64,000 nt of DNA from Streptomyces sp. NBC_00285 (GTDB taxonomy: Bacteria; Actinomycetota; Actinomycetes; Streptomycetales; Streptomycetaceae). The DNA is taken from NCBI RefSeq assembly GCF_036174265.1, contig NZ_CP108055.1, forward strand, positions 1-64,000, read 5' to 3'. The number at the start of each line of letters is the position of its first letter. The stretch's first letter is position 1. Under the pieces are notes generated by a model. It had not been told where the DNA came from and searched no databases. It worked only from the letters and a program-made list of their open reading frames with translations. This document shows, piece after piece, positions 25,887-34,053 of the stretch. The translations under genes were made by a program, and so were the position numbers.

Positions 25887-26483
25887 GTGGGAAGCGCGTC
25901 CAACAGTGCGCAGAAGGAGCCGTACACCGAGTCGTTGGTTTGCTCGCGATTCGTCCTGCTGGATGAGTGCCCTGGAAATTCCGAGTCGTGGTTCCTCGCG
26001 AACTGCCTAAACCGCCTGCTCGCCAGTGGTGTACACGGAGTCGTCTCGTTCGCGGATCCTGTCCCGCGCCGGGCCGCCTCGGGAGTTCTGGTCATGCCTG
26101 GGCACGTCGGCACGATCTACGCCGCCACGAACGCGGTCTACGCCAGCCGGGCCACCGCCCGGACGGTGAAGCTCCTGCCGGACGGCACCGTCTTCCACGA
26201 CCGCACGGCACAGAAGATCCGCCGCCAGGAGCAGGGCTATCAGTACGCCGAAGCCCAGCTCATCGCGCTCGGAGCTCCGGTTCCGCGGGCCGGGTGCAAC
26301 CCGGCCGTCTGGCTGCGGGAGGCCCTGGTCGCGGTCGGCGCCCGCAACGTACGGCACCGCGGCGCGCACCGCTACGTATGGCGGCTGGGCCGAAGCCGGC
26401 GGGAGCGCGAGCAGATCAAGCTCGGTCTCCCCGCTCAACGGCCCTATCCCAAGCAGCCCGACCCCGAACCGATCGCGGTCTGA
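25887..26483 (+). pseudogene. Mom-family DNA-modification protein, 5'-truncated
   Basis: From about 25917 the frame reads EPYTESLVCSRFVLLDECPGNSESWFLANCLNRLL, VVSFADPVPRR, PGHVGTIYAATNAVYASRATARTVKLLPDG and HRYVWRLG. These are hallmarks of the Mom-like GNAT proteins that modify adenine (phage Mu Mom makes the carbamoylmethyl-type modification). In-frame stops at 25869 and 25881 precede it, and the usual N-terminal 70-80 residues with part of the catalytic GNAT core are missing. It is probably inactive unless a rearranged start supplies them. Confidence 0.75.
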
Positions 26484-26571
26484 AGGCTGTTCAGCCCCGC
26501 AGTCCGTACCGCCCGCCGCGGTCGCCCGGTCTCACCGCCCATTTTTCCCCTGCTCTCCCAGGAGGAGACCC

Positions 26572-26988
26572 ATGCCCGCCCTCTGGAATCCGCCGCCGAC
26601 CCTCTCAGTGCACCAGCTCGAAGGCTTTCCCGTGATCGGCCACGCGCACGGCCCCAAGGACACCGCCCCCTGGTCGACGCGGCCCGGGAACCGAACCCGA
26701 TACAGCATCCACGCCGTCGACACCGCCCAGAACAAGTTGCTCGTGTCGATCAGCAGCGTCGTCATCGCCGGCGGAGACACCGAGTACCCGCACCCCCAGC
26801 GGGGCGTCACCGGCTGGGCTCCCCTCGCGCGTTTCGACCTCATCCTCCTCACTCATCTGCGCACGAGCGGCTCGTACGCCGGACACCAGTGCCACCACCA
26901 CATACGTGCCTACCCCGAGGCGCGGCCCTGCTGGCACTGCAAAGCCCGTCCTCCCGAGGCCCAGTGCACCCACTTCACCGAGTCCTAG
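26572..26988 (+). CDS. Hypothetical protein with C-terminal zinc-knuckle-like motif
   Basis: The 138-residue product follows CAGGAGGAG. It has a beta-rich body (RTRYSIHAVDTAQNKLLVSISSVVIAGGD), a LARFDLILLTHLRTSGSY helix, and CHHHIRAYPEARPCWHCKARPPEAQC, whose Cys/His spacing could bind zinc. It precedes the PAPS-reductase-like gene by 60 bp, probably in one operon. No family is recognised. Confidence 0.7.
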   Translation: MPALWNPPPTLSVHQLEGFPVIGHAHGPKDTAPWSTRPGNRTRYSIHAVDTAQNKLLVSISSVVIAGGDTEYPHPQRGVTGWAPLARFDLILLTHLRTSGSYAGHQCHHHIRAYPEARPCWHCKARPPEAQCTHFTES

Positions 26989-27048
26989 CCCCACCAGACC
27001 GGCCCCGTCAGGGCTGCCCGCTAGCCCGCCCAGCAGGAAAGAGGAACC

Positions 27049-28083
27049 ATGTCGCACCCCACCCCCCTGTATGCCGACCTGGTTGCGTTCGCCGCGACCC
27101 GGCACCGCATCGTCATCAACCTTTCCGGCGGGAAGGACGGCCCTGTGGCCGGCCTGATCGCGATGGACGCCGCCCGCCAGGCAGGCGTCGCCGACCGCGT
27201 CTGGACCGCCCACGCGAGTCTGGGACCGATGGAGTGGCCCGCCGTCACCGTGGACGGAGTTCGCTGGCCGAGTGCCAGCGAACTCGCTGCACAGCACAGC
27301 CAGGCCCTCGGCGTGCCGCCCGAGCGGCATATCGAGGTCCGGCGCAGCCGTGAAGTCGGCGGTGAACGGGTGCCGTTCGACCTGCTGACCTTCATCGCGG
27401 AGCGGGGCGACTGGCCGTGGCTCGGCCGGGCCCGCACGTGCACGGGCCCGTGGAAGACGAAGATGGTGTACCAGGCGTTCACTCCCCAGGTCCGCGCGCT
27501 CAGGAAGGAGACGGACGGCCCGCTGATGTTCGCGAATATGCTCGGGATGCGGGCCGAGGAGAGCCCGGACCGGCGTAACCGGGAGATGTGGCGCCGTACG
27601 ACCGACAACTCGGCCCGGGTCGTCGACGAGCGGTTGCCTGCCCACCTGGTGAGCACCGAGGAGGTCTGGGAGCGCACGATCATTGCGGGGCTGCCCTACC
27701 ACTGGTGCTACGACTCGCATCCCGGTGCCAAGGACCGGCGTGGCTCCAGTCGCTGCTCGTGCTCGGCCTGCACCCTGGCCAACCACCGCGATCTGCTGCT
27801 GATGGCCGGGCGCCGGCCGCGGCTCGCCGAGCTGTGCGCGCTGGTCGAACGCGTCCGCCAGGTGCCGTTCAACCCGAACATCACCATGGCCGAGCTCATC
27901 GCGTTGTCCCGCCGGCGCAATGCCCCCGACCCCGGCGTCGTGGTTGAGGAGACCGAGGACTTCGAGCGGATGGAACGTGACGTCCACGCCGCCCTGTGCA
28001 AGCCGCCCACATGGGACTCCAAGGCCCGCACCGGGCCGGGCGAGCTCCTGCACAGCGCCGCCGGGTGCGACGGCTGCCACTGA
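27049..28083 (+). CDS. PAPS reductase/DndC-like ATP-pyrophosphatase family protein
   Basis: The 344-residue product starts after AAGAGGAACC. The PP-loop is INLSGGKDGPVAGLIAMDAA (about 24-43). It continues with the strand VWTAHASLGPMEWP, WPWLGRARTCTGPWKTKMVY, MLGMRAEESPDRRNREM, and a CSCSACTLANHRDLL Cys cluster that could bind an Fe-S centre or zinc. This architecture is shared with DndC/PAPS-reductase-like proteins of phages and islands; the substrate (sulfate, tRNA or DNA) cannot be told. Its neighbour is a broken Mom gene, so a nucleic-acid-modification role is a reasonable guess. Confidence 0.8.
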   Translation: MSHPTPLYADLVAFAATRHRIVINLSGGKDGPVAGLIAMDAARQAGVADRVWTAHASLGPMEWPAVTVDGVRWPSASELAAQHSQALGVPPERHIEVRRSREVGGERVPFDLLTFIAERGDWPWLGRARTCTGPWKTKMVYQAFTPQVRALRKETDGPLMFANMLGMRAEESPDRRNREMWRRTTDNSARVVDERLPAHLVSTEEVWERTIIAGLPYHWCYDSHPGAKDRRGSSRCSCSACTLANHRDLLLMAGRRPRLAELCALVERVRQVPFNPNITMAELIALSRRRNAPDPGVVVEETEDFERMERDVHAALCKPPTWDSKARTGPGELLHSAAGCDGCH

Positions 28084-28123
28084 CCACCACCCCGCACACC
28101 GCCCCTCTGGAGGGATACTTCTC

Positions 28124-28465
28124 ATGATGACGACCACCCAGTGCATCCTCGATCTCGCTGCAGCGGCACCGGCCAGCCACGGCGAGGACCTGGTGCTGCT
28201 CCTGGCCGAGGCGAACGAGCTGTACCAGCAGGGCCTGCAGGAGCTGCACCGGGAAGTGGCAGCACGTCTCGACGGGCTGGCCATCGCGGACCTGATGTTC
28301 GCCGCGGACACCGTCGGCATGCCCTGTGATGCCTCTCAGGGCCGCGACGAGGTGATCCTGCTGCTGGCCCTGGTCGAGTGGGAGATGACGCCGGCCGCCA
28401 TGGCCTACACGGAGATGGCCGCGGACGCCGCACGCCGGGGTGTCTGTCTGATCCGCGAGGAGTAG
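28124..28465 (+). CDS. Hypothetical small helical protein
   Basis: The 113-residue product starts at ATG 28124 (28127 also possible) after GGAGGG. It is all-helical by composition (GEDLVLLLAEANELYQQGLQELHREVAARLDGL, VILLLALVEWEMTPAAMAY). It is 40 bp downstream of the PAPS-reductase-like gene and likely in its operon. No family is recognised. Confidence 0.7.
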   Translation: MMTTTQCILDLAAAAPASHGEDLVLLLAEANELYQQGLQELHREVAARLDGLAIADLMFAADTVGMPCDASQGRDEVILLLALVEWEMTPAAMAYTEMAADAARRGVCLIREE

Positions 28466-28598
28466 GCCGTGCGCCGTGGGGCGGCCGGCCGGGAGAAACC
28501 TTGAGGCGCGGGCTGGACCTCCGACCGAAACTTCTGCCATTATTTGTTTTGCGAGCCGGGCAGGCCGGCTAGCTGCTGACAGGACGGACGGTTCTGCC

Positions 28599-29315
28599 AT
28601 GACCTCGCAACGTGAGCCTCGCCTGGCCGACGCTGCCGAGATCGCGGCCGAACAGGGCCTGACACCCGCACGGATCACCGGCCTCTATACCGAGCGCGCG
28701 GAGAACGCGGCTGGCGAGACATTTCCCGAGCCTGTCGACAAGCGCGGCCGCGCCCGCCTGTGGGACCACGCGGAGGTCACCGAGTGGTTCGCCCACCGGG
28801 CGCTGGCACGGCTCGCTGAACACGCACCTCCCTCCCTCGCCCCGGAGACGTTGCTGAACGCGGCGGACGCCTCGAGGTATCTCGGTTACAAGAACCCCAA
28901 CCAGGTCACCACCTTCGTGCGCGACCACCCCGGTTACTTCCCCGAACCGGACGTCGTCGAAGAGAAGGGCACGGCGGAGAACCCTTACCGCCGCCAGCTC
29001 TGGAAGGTGCAGACCCTGCAGGAGTGGATGGCCAGCCGGCCCGGCCGCGGAAGGCGAGCCGGAGCCAGGGAGGCACCGCCTCTGCCCGACGTTCCCGTCG
29101 ACGGTGATCCCGACGAACTGCTGGGGGCGAGCCAGGCAGCCGCCTTGCTGGGGTACAAGAGCGTCGGCTCCTTCTCCAGCAGTCTGTCCCAGGGCAACCT
29201 TCCGCTGTTGAAAGACACGGACGGGGTTGCCGAGAATGCCGGGCGCCAGAACGGGCGCCGGCGGTGGACGCGCCGGCGCATCCTCGATCAGGCCGCCCAG
29301 CGGTCCAAGCGGTAG
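28599..29315 (+). CDS. Protein with three MerR/AlpA-like helix-turn-helix modules
   Basis: The 238-residue product contains three related modules: LADAAEIAAEQGLTPARITGLY...LWDHAEVTEW (about 8-67), LLNAADASRYLGYKNPNQVTTFV...LWKVQTLQEW (about 87-146) and LLGASQAAALLGYKSVGSFSSSL...RRWTRRRILDQ (about 175-232). Each has the LxxxxxAxxLGxxxxxxxxxx pattern plus wing of excisionase/AlpA-like proteins. It is likely a DNA-binding regulator or element-specific architectural protein. It stands alone between the PAPS operon and the replication-relaxation gene. Confidence 0.75.
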   Translation: MTSQREPRLADAAEIAAEQGLTPARITGLYTERAENAAGETFPEPVDKRGRARLWDHAEVTEWFAHRALARLAEHAPPSLAPETLLNAADASRYLGYKNPNQVTTFVRDHPGYFPEPDVVEEKGTAENPYRRQLWKVQTLQEWMASRPGRGRRAGAREAPPLPDVPVDGDPDELLGASQAAALLGYKSVGSFSSSLSQGNLPLLKDTDGVAENAGRQNGRRRWTRRRILDQAAQRSKR

Positions 29316-29490
29316 TACCCGGTGGTGAGCGGACTTCCGCGCACCACCCCATGAACGCGGTCCCCGGTTTTTGGGAGTTGGTCCCTTGCGGGCCGGGTGT
29401 CGCACGATGGCCGGCATGGCGTGGTTCGCCACCACGCCCCGCAGCGGCAGATGCTGCTGCGGACCGGCCATCGCCTGTCTTCTGACCGCC

Positions 29491-29563
29491 CCGACCATGG
29501 CCCCGACCACGACGTTGTTCTTGGGTCGTGACCTTGGTCGGGGTCCCGTGGTCGGGGGTCGGG
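29491..29563 (+). promoter_or_regulatory. Site A: CCGACCAC/GTGGTCGG cluster before the replication-relaxation gene
   Basis: CCGACCAT (29491) and CCGACCAC (29503) are 12 bp apart. They are followed by inverted copies TTGGTCGG (29534), GTGGTCGG (29548) and GGTCGGG (29557). The block 29501-29543 shares its outer CCCCGACCAC/GGTCGGG arms, its 43-bp length and an inner TCGTGACC with site C (37211-37253). It lies 28-100 bp upstream of the 29591 start, fitting an autoregulatory operator or replication site. Confidence 0.65.
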
Positions 29564-29590
29564 TCGGGGGCTGAGGGTTGTCTCCCCTCC

Positions 29591-30505
29591 ATGACCCGTT
29601 CCACTTCAGATGTCGCGGCCGCCGAGCTGGCCCCCAGCCCTCGTGAACCATTGCGCTTGCAGGTCCTGACCGCGCTCGCCCTGCACCGGATGGCCACGAC
29701 CGGCCAGCTGCGCCAGATGCTGCGGCCGGACGGCTCCCGCCAGTTGCTCTCGCGGGTGCTGAACAACCTGCGCTCCACGGGCTTCGTCGACCTCACTCCA
29801 TTGCCGGACTCGGCCCGCTCTCGTACGCACGCCTGGTACCTCACGCCTGAGGGCTCGCGTCTGACCCGCGATCTCCCCATCCTGCGGGGGCGTCCGCCGT
29901 ACCCCATCACCTCAACTACCGCGGCGTCGCTGAAGACTCCGCACACGCTGACCGTCACACGGTCCCACCTGCCGTTTGCGGCAGACGCCCGCCGGCTCGG
30001 GCACGAGCACGGTCCGTGGGACTGGACTCCCGAGGTATCTCACCCCATCGGTGAGGGCGAGCGGCTCGTGGCCGACGCCGTCATGCACTACACCGTCGTC
30101 ACCGGCGACCACCGGCGGAAGCTGCGCGCGTTCGTGGAGGTCGATCGCAGCACCATGAGCAGCGAGCGCCTGGCCGTGAAGTTGATCGAGTACGCCAGAT
30201 TGTTCCAGTACGAGGCCCAGCCCGTCGGCCGCCGCCGCCCCGTCTCCACCGGCCCGGCCTGGCTCCGCTGGTATCCGCTCTTCCCCCGCCTACTTTTCGT
30301 GCTCACCGGCGCCTCCCGGGCCCGGCTGGGCGACCGAATCAGCGATCTGCAGGCGATGGTCACCCAGCACCCGCTCGTCGCAGCCCTCGCCCGCGAAGTC
30401 CAGCTCGGAGCCGTCGTCCTGGAGGACATCGAAGAGCACGGTCCGTCTGGGTCGGTGTGGGTGCCGCTGACTGGGGGCGAGCCCCGCCCGTGGACCGGTT
30501 TGTAA
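29591..30505 (+). CDS. Replication-relaxation family protein (plasmid replication/regulation)
   Basis: The 304-residue product has the actinobacterial Replic_Relax pattern. An N-terminal winged helix (LQVLTALALHRMATTGQLRQML...LLSRVLNNLRSTGFV) is followed by HAWYLTPEGSRL, LTVTRSHLPFAADARRLGHEHGPWDWTPEVSH, a nuclease-like FVEVDRSTMSSERLAVKLIEYARLF and a C-terminal LLFVLTGASRARLGDRI. The family is named from Streptomyces plasmids, and its exact biochemistry is not settled. A repeat-rich operator-like site lies just upstream. Confidence 0.85.
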   Translation: MTRSTSDVAAAELAPSPREPLRLQVLTALALHRMATTGQLRQMLRPDGSRQLLSRVLNNLRSTGFVDLTPLPDSARSRTHAWYLTPEGSRLTRDLPILRGRPPYPITSTTAASLKTPHTLTVTRSHLPFAADARRLGHEHGPWDWTPEVSHPIGEGERLVADAVMHYTVVTGDHRRKLRAFVEVDRSTMSSERLAVKLIEYARLFQYEAQPVGRRRPVSTGPAWLRWYPLFPRLLFVLTGASRARLGDRISDLQAMVTQHPLVAALAREVQLGAVVLEDIEEHGPSGSVWVPLTGGEPRPWTGL

Positions 30506-30542
30506 TCGGTCCACGGCCGGCCCCCGGACGGGAGCAGGAAGC

Positions 30543-30572
30543 CGGCGCCCCGGACTCCGGTCTGGGGCGCCG
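30543..30572. terminator. Bidirectional hairpin between convergent genes
   Basis: CGGCGCCCC (30543-30551) pairs with GGGGCGCCG (30564-30572). A second inverted repeat, GTGGACCG/CGGTCCAC, flanks the stop of the replication-relaxation gene near 30490-30514. It separates that gene from the minus-strand gene ending at 30674. Confidence 0.6.
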
Positions 30573-30673
30573 TGCTGTTGGGCCGATCTGCTGGCCCCTG
30601 AGCTTCGGGCCGTTGGAGGGGCCGGCCGGCTCGTCGGCCTCGTCCATACGGGCCGCAATGCGTCGGCAGCCCC

Positions 30674-32161
30674 TCACTTCAGGCGGGAGAGTGGGGGCAG
30701 CAGGCCGTCACCGGGCCAGAAGTCCTGCTCGGCTACGAGGACGGCGAGGAACCTGTCGACCTCGGCGAGAACCGCGGCACGGTCTTTGGGCCCATAGGCG
30801 ATGAATTCGTCGGCTGCGGCGTCGAAGGCGCGCACCTGGCTGTGCGGGGCGGCGGTGATGAGGGCGCGTGCGATGTCGGGGAGGCCGAGGCTGAGGGCGT
30901 CGCACTCCCTGGTGTGGACGAGCTGCACGAGGCCGGTAATAACTTTCTCCCAGTCGCCGACCGTCGGCCAGTGGGCGCCGCCGCCCAGTTCGTGGGTGAG
31001 GGTGGAGAGCGGGATGATCTCGCCGGGCCTGCGTCCCTGGGTGAGGCGGTCGTGAATCCGGGCGCCGTCGGGCTGTTGCACCTGGGGGTGGAGCAGGGAG
31101 GCCGCGGTGACCAGGGTGGTGTTGATCTCCTGGGTGCCGTCGCCGGGGTAGTACGGCTCGTGCGCGAAGAGGAGATAGACGTCCGTGGTGCGGGCTGCGT
31201 CGTCGGGCGGGGTCTGCGTCATGGGTCGGTATCCCTTCAGCGGTGACGTGTCGGTGTTGGGCGAGGGTGTTGGCCGTGCCGCGGGTTCGAAGCCGTGCGG
31301 GAGCGGGCCCAGCGGGCCGTTGCCGCCGTGGGGCTGGCCGGCCTCGCTGGGAGGCGGCTCGGCGTGGGTGCGCTCCACGGTCTGGGCGACTTGGTAGGCG
31401 AGCTGGGCCATCAGCCGTTCGCGGTCGATGAGGCGGGGCGAGGCCGGGCGGGTGTCCTCGTTGTGGAGCAGGCCGGCGGCGTCCCACAGCAGGGTGTGGC
31501 CGAGTTCGGCCGAGCGGTGCAGTTCGTGGAGGTCGCTGTCGGCGGCGGCGTGGACGATGTTGGTGTGCAGGGCGGCGAGCCTCTGGAGGTACTGGCAGGC
31601 GGCGTCTCCTTCGACGATGCGGACGTGCTCACGGGTCCGGTCGTCGAGCCGGTCGGGCAGGGCTTCGGTGAGCAGCGGGGCGAGCAGCATCGCCGGCAGG
31701 ACGACGTCGGTGGGCACGTCGTGGCTGAGGGCGTGCAGGGCGGCGAAGAGGCTGATGATCCCCACGAGGACGGTGGAGAAACGCAGGGTTGCGGGGCTCG
31801 TGGCGGTCGGCGCGATGCGGTGCGCGGGGTGCCGGGTCAGCCGGCGCAGGGCCAGCCGCTGTGTGAGCGTCGCGCCCGGGGTGAGGACCCCGATCTGTCG
31901 AGGGAGGCCGGGCAGGGTGCCGTTGCCGGGCACGGTCCAGGTCAGCCATCCCCACCCGGTGCGCTCGTGCACGAGCGCGGGCTCGCCTGTGCCGGTGCAC
32001 GTGGTGCCGGTGCACGTGGTGCCGGTGCACGTGGTGCCGGTGCAGACGTGGCCGGTTCGCAGGGCGCGGGATTGTTCTTCCTCCCACCGTCGAGGATCGC
32101 GGGCGAAGGGCCGCAGCGGCTGCTGGGGTGCCGTCCGGGGTGTGTGGAGCGTGTCTGTCAT
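30674..32161 (-). CDS. Hypothetical membrane-associated protein with CTGTT pentapeptide repeats (possibly two genes)
   Basis: ATG 32161 overlaps the upstream stop (ATGA). The 495-residue frame has a Cys/Thr/Gly repeat (about 39-58), a hydrophobic pair around 130-165 (LVGIISLFAALHALSH, VVLPAMLLAPLLTEAL), a helical domain, then a Pro/Gly linker. At 31222 an internal ATG (MTQTPPDDAARTTDVYLLFAHEPYY) has AAGGGA 9 nt upstream and begins an apparently independent domain. This may be a fusion, or a second gene translated from within. No family is recognised. Confidence 0.7.
   Translation of the reverse strand: MTDTLHTPRTAPQQPLRPFARDPRRWEEEQSRALRTGHVCTGTTCTGTTCTGTTCTGTGEPALVHERTGWGWLTWTVPGNGTLPGLPRQIGVLTPGATLTQRLALRRLTRHPAHRIAPTATSPATLRFSTVLVGIISLFAALHALSHDVPTDVVLPAMLLAPLLTEALPDRLDDRTREHVRIVEGDAACQYLQRLAALHTNIVHAAADSDLHELHRSAELGHTLLWDAAGLLHNEDTRPASPRLIDRERLMAQLAYQVAQTVERTHAEPPPSEAGQPHGGNGPLGPLPHGFEPAARPTPSPNTDTSPLKGYRPMTQTPPDDAARTTDVYLLFAHEPYYPGDGTQEINTTLVTAASLLHPQVQQPDGARIHDRLTQGRRPGEIIPLSTLTHELGGGAHWPTVGDWEKVITGLVQLVHTRECDALSLGLPDIARALITAAPHSQVRAFDAAADEFIAYGPKDRAAVLAEVDRFLAVLVAEQDFWPGDGLLPPLSRLK
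31987..32047 (-). repeat. 15-bp coding repeats giving CTGTT pentapeptides
   Basis: Units of CACGTGGTGCCGGTG (plus strand) occur in tandem with almost no divergence. They encode Cys-Thr-Gly-Thr-Thr in the minus-strand gene. The near identity suggests recent slippage expansion. Confidence 0.75.
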
Positions 32162-33594
32162 GAGGTGCTCGCTTCCAGAAAGCCGGTCCCGGTCAGGGCG
32201 GAGGTGCAGGTGGCGCAGCGGCCGTCGCCGTCGGGGTGCGCGCGACGGGGAGTGGGGCCTGGGCAGGTGCGGCACAGCGGCCAGCCGAGGCAGGCCGGGC
32301 AGAGGTCTTCACCGGGGGCGGTACCGGGCCTGCCGCAGCCTGCGCATTCGACGAGCGCCCGGTAGGTGAGCGCCTGGCCGACCGTGCGGGCGGCGGCGGA
32401 CGACGACGTGGTGGAGGGCTGCGTCGTCCACGAGGCCCCGCCCGGGCCGGCGTCGTCGAAGCGGGCAGCAGGAGGCGGGTAGAGCTGCGCGGAGCGCAGC
32501 CGGGCGGCGACGATCGCGTCGACGGAGGTGCGGATCCTGTTCGGCAGCGGGCGGCCGGTGATGACGTGGCGCAGCTGCGCGGAGTTCCAGCCGGCCTCCA
32601 GCATCGCGGTCATGACCCGGCCCTGGTCGTACAAGGCCTTCTCCTGCAGCAGCAGTCCGGGGTGGGCCGACCCGATCGACAGCAGCAGCCGGGTGCCCGG
32701 ATCGAGATCCTGCCGCGCCGGCGTGTCCGTCCGCTGCAAAGGCACAGCCGGGCGGCCGCTCGTGCGAGCGCCGCGGGCGCACGGAGGGAGGGAACTGGTC
32801 TTCTGCTGGTTGGTCTTCTTACTGCTGGTGTTCTTTGCGGGGCGGCCGGCCAACGCAGGGTTATCCAGTCCTGGATTTCCCGACTCTGGCCCGGACCTGG
32901 TGTTGTGCAGGGCAGGCAGGTCGGTGATGACGTACGTGGCCGAGCCGAGGGTGCCGTCGGGATGACGGTCGCGGTCCCGCCGCAGAAATCCGTGCCGCTC
33001 GAGCTCCCCCAGCCCGGCCGCCACCGCGTCCACACCCTCGCGCCCCCGCCGGGCCAGGTCCGCGACCGTCAGGTGCCAGCCCTCGCGATGGGTGCTGATC
33101 AGACCGAACAGGCCCTTCGACTTGAAGGACATGCGCCTGTCGCGGAACAGGCCGTTGGCGATCTGCGTGAACCCGTCGCCGGCCATCACACCGCGGCGGA
33201 TGCCCATGCCGTAGCCGCCCCGGCCGTCCGCAGGTGCCGACGGCGCGTGGAGCGCTGTGGCGGCGTCCGCCATGAGAGCGTCGGCGAAGACGGGGTGGTC
33301 GGTGATGGAGTAGACGGCCTCGCCGAGCGTGCCGTTCGTGCGGCGCAGGCGTTCGCGGAACAGGTAGCCGTGGATCTGAAGTTCCTTCAGCCCGGTGCGC
33401 ACTGCGTCCCGTCCGTCGGGTCCGGAGCGGACGAGGCCGGCGACGGTCACCTGCCAGCCGTTCTGGTGGGTGCTGATGTATCCGAAGAGGCCTTTCGCCT
33501 TGAAGCTGACGCGGTGGTCGCGGAACAGGCCGTTGGCGATCTGCGTGAACCGGTCCCCGGCCATCACACCGCGACGAATCCGCGCACCGGTCAT
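32158..33594 (-). CDS. Plasmid-type HTH protein with duplicated winged-helix domain and Cys-rich tail
   Basis: ATG 33594 gives 478 residues; a longer open frame to 33783 looks non-coding. Two near-identical modules start IRRGVMAGDRFTQIANGLFRDHR and IRRGVMAGDGFTQIANGLFRDRR (about residues 5 and 130). Each runs through SFKxKGLFG-ISTHxxGW to a winged helix, and each ends in Y-ITD. This resembles replication/regulatory HTH proteins of Streptomyces plasmids. The C-terminus has CAGCGRPG, CPACLGW, CRTCPGP and CATC zinc ribbons. It is first in a two-gene operon, with site B about 160-265 bp upstream. Confidence 0.8.
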   Translation of the reverse strand: MTGARIRRGVMAGDRFTQIANGLFRDHRVSFKAKGLFGYISTHQNGWQVTVAGLVRSGPDGRDAVRTGLKELQIHGYLFRERLRRTNGTLGEAVYSITDHPVFADALMADAATALHAPSAPADGRGGYGMGIRRGVMAGDGFTQIANGLFRDRRMSFKSKGLFGLISTHREGWHLTVADLARRGREGVDAVAAGLGELERHGFLRRDRDRHPDGTLGSATYVITDLPALHNTRSGPESGNPGLDNPALAGRPAKNTSSKKTNQQKTSSLPPCARGARTSGRPAVPLQRTDTPARQDLDPGTRLLLSIGSAHPGLLLQEKALYDQGRVMTAMLEAGWNSAQLRHVITGRPLPNRIRTSVDAIVAARLRSAQLYPPPAARFDDAGPGGASWTTQPSTTSSSAAARTVGQALTYRALVECAGCGRPGTAPGEDLCPACLGWPLCRTCPGPTPRRAHPDGDGRCATCTSALTGTGFLEASTS

Positions 33595-33750
33595 CACGCG
33601 CCCCCCAGCGCACTCGACACGCTGGGCGCACTGGGCGCACTGTGTGCGCCGCAGCCGGGGCATCCCACACCGCTCACGGAAGCGAGACGGCCGGTACCTG
33701 CGGTAGAAGGGACATGCGCGAGATCCATGCAGGCAGCCCACCCGCCGATA

Positions 33751-33859
33751 CCGACCACCACGGCGGCCACAACCCCCGACCACCCATCACGATCCGGCAC
33801 CATGCGCACTCGGCTGCCACGGTCCGGCCCATGGCCGGGCCGACCACACCCCCGACCAC
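33751..33859. promoter_or_regulatory. Site B: four CCGACCAC motifs upstream of the minus-strand operon
   Basis: CCGACCAC occurs at 33751, 33776, 33840 and 33852; the last pair has the same 12-bp spacing as the 37-kb array. The cluster lies upstream of the duplicated-wHTH gene, which reads away from it, so it may be its operator. Confidence 0.55.
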
Positions 33860-34053
33860 GACCTATGCGCCACGAGACGGGCAGGCCGTTCCGCGAGGTC
33901 GGCCTGTGGAGCCCGGCGGACAGGCAGAGTCAGGTGATCGCCTACCGCCGAGGGGGGCCCTGCCGCTCGCACTCCAGGGCCTCTTCACCGAGCAGTCCCA
34001 GCGCCTTGGTACAGCCCGCATCATCTGGCCAAGACGGTGACGTGACCCGCCCT

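Noticed and set aside
28530..28560. ATTATTTG near 28540 as a fifth copy of the repeated promoter
   Set aside because: Lacks GGTTCAC at the fixed 16-bp distance, so similarity is only in the -10-like bases.
33595..33783. Upstream extension of the duplicated-wHTH gene
   Set aside because: Cys/Arg-rich low-quality sequence through the CCGACCAC cluster; ATG 33594 fits the module structure.
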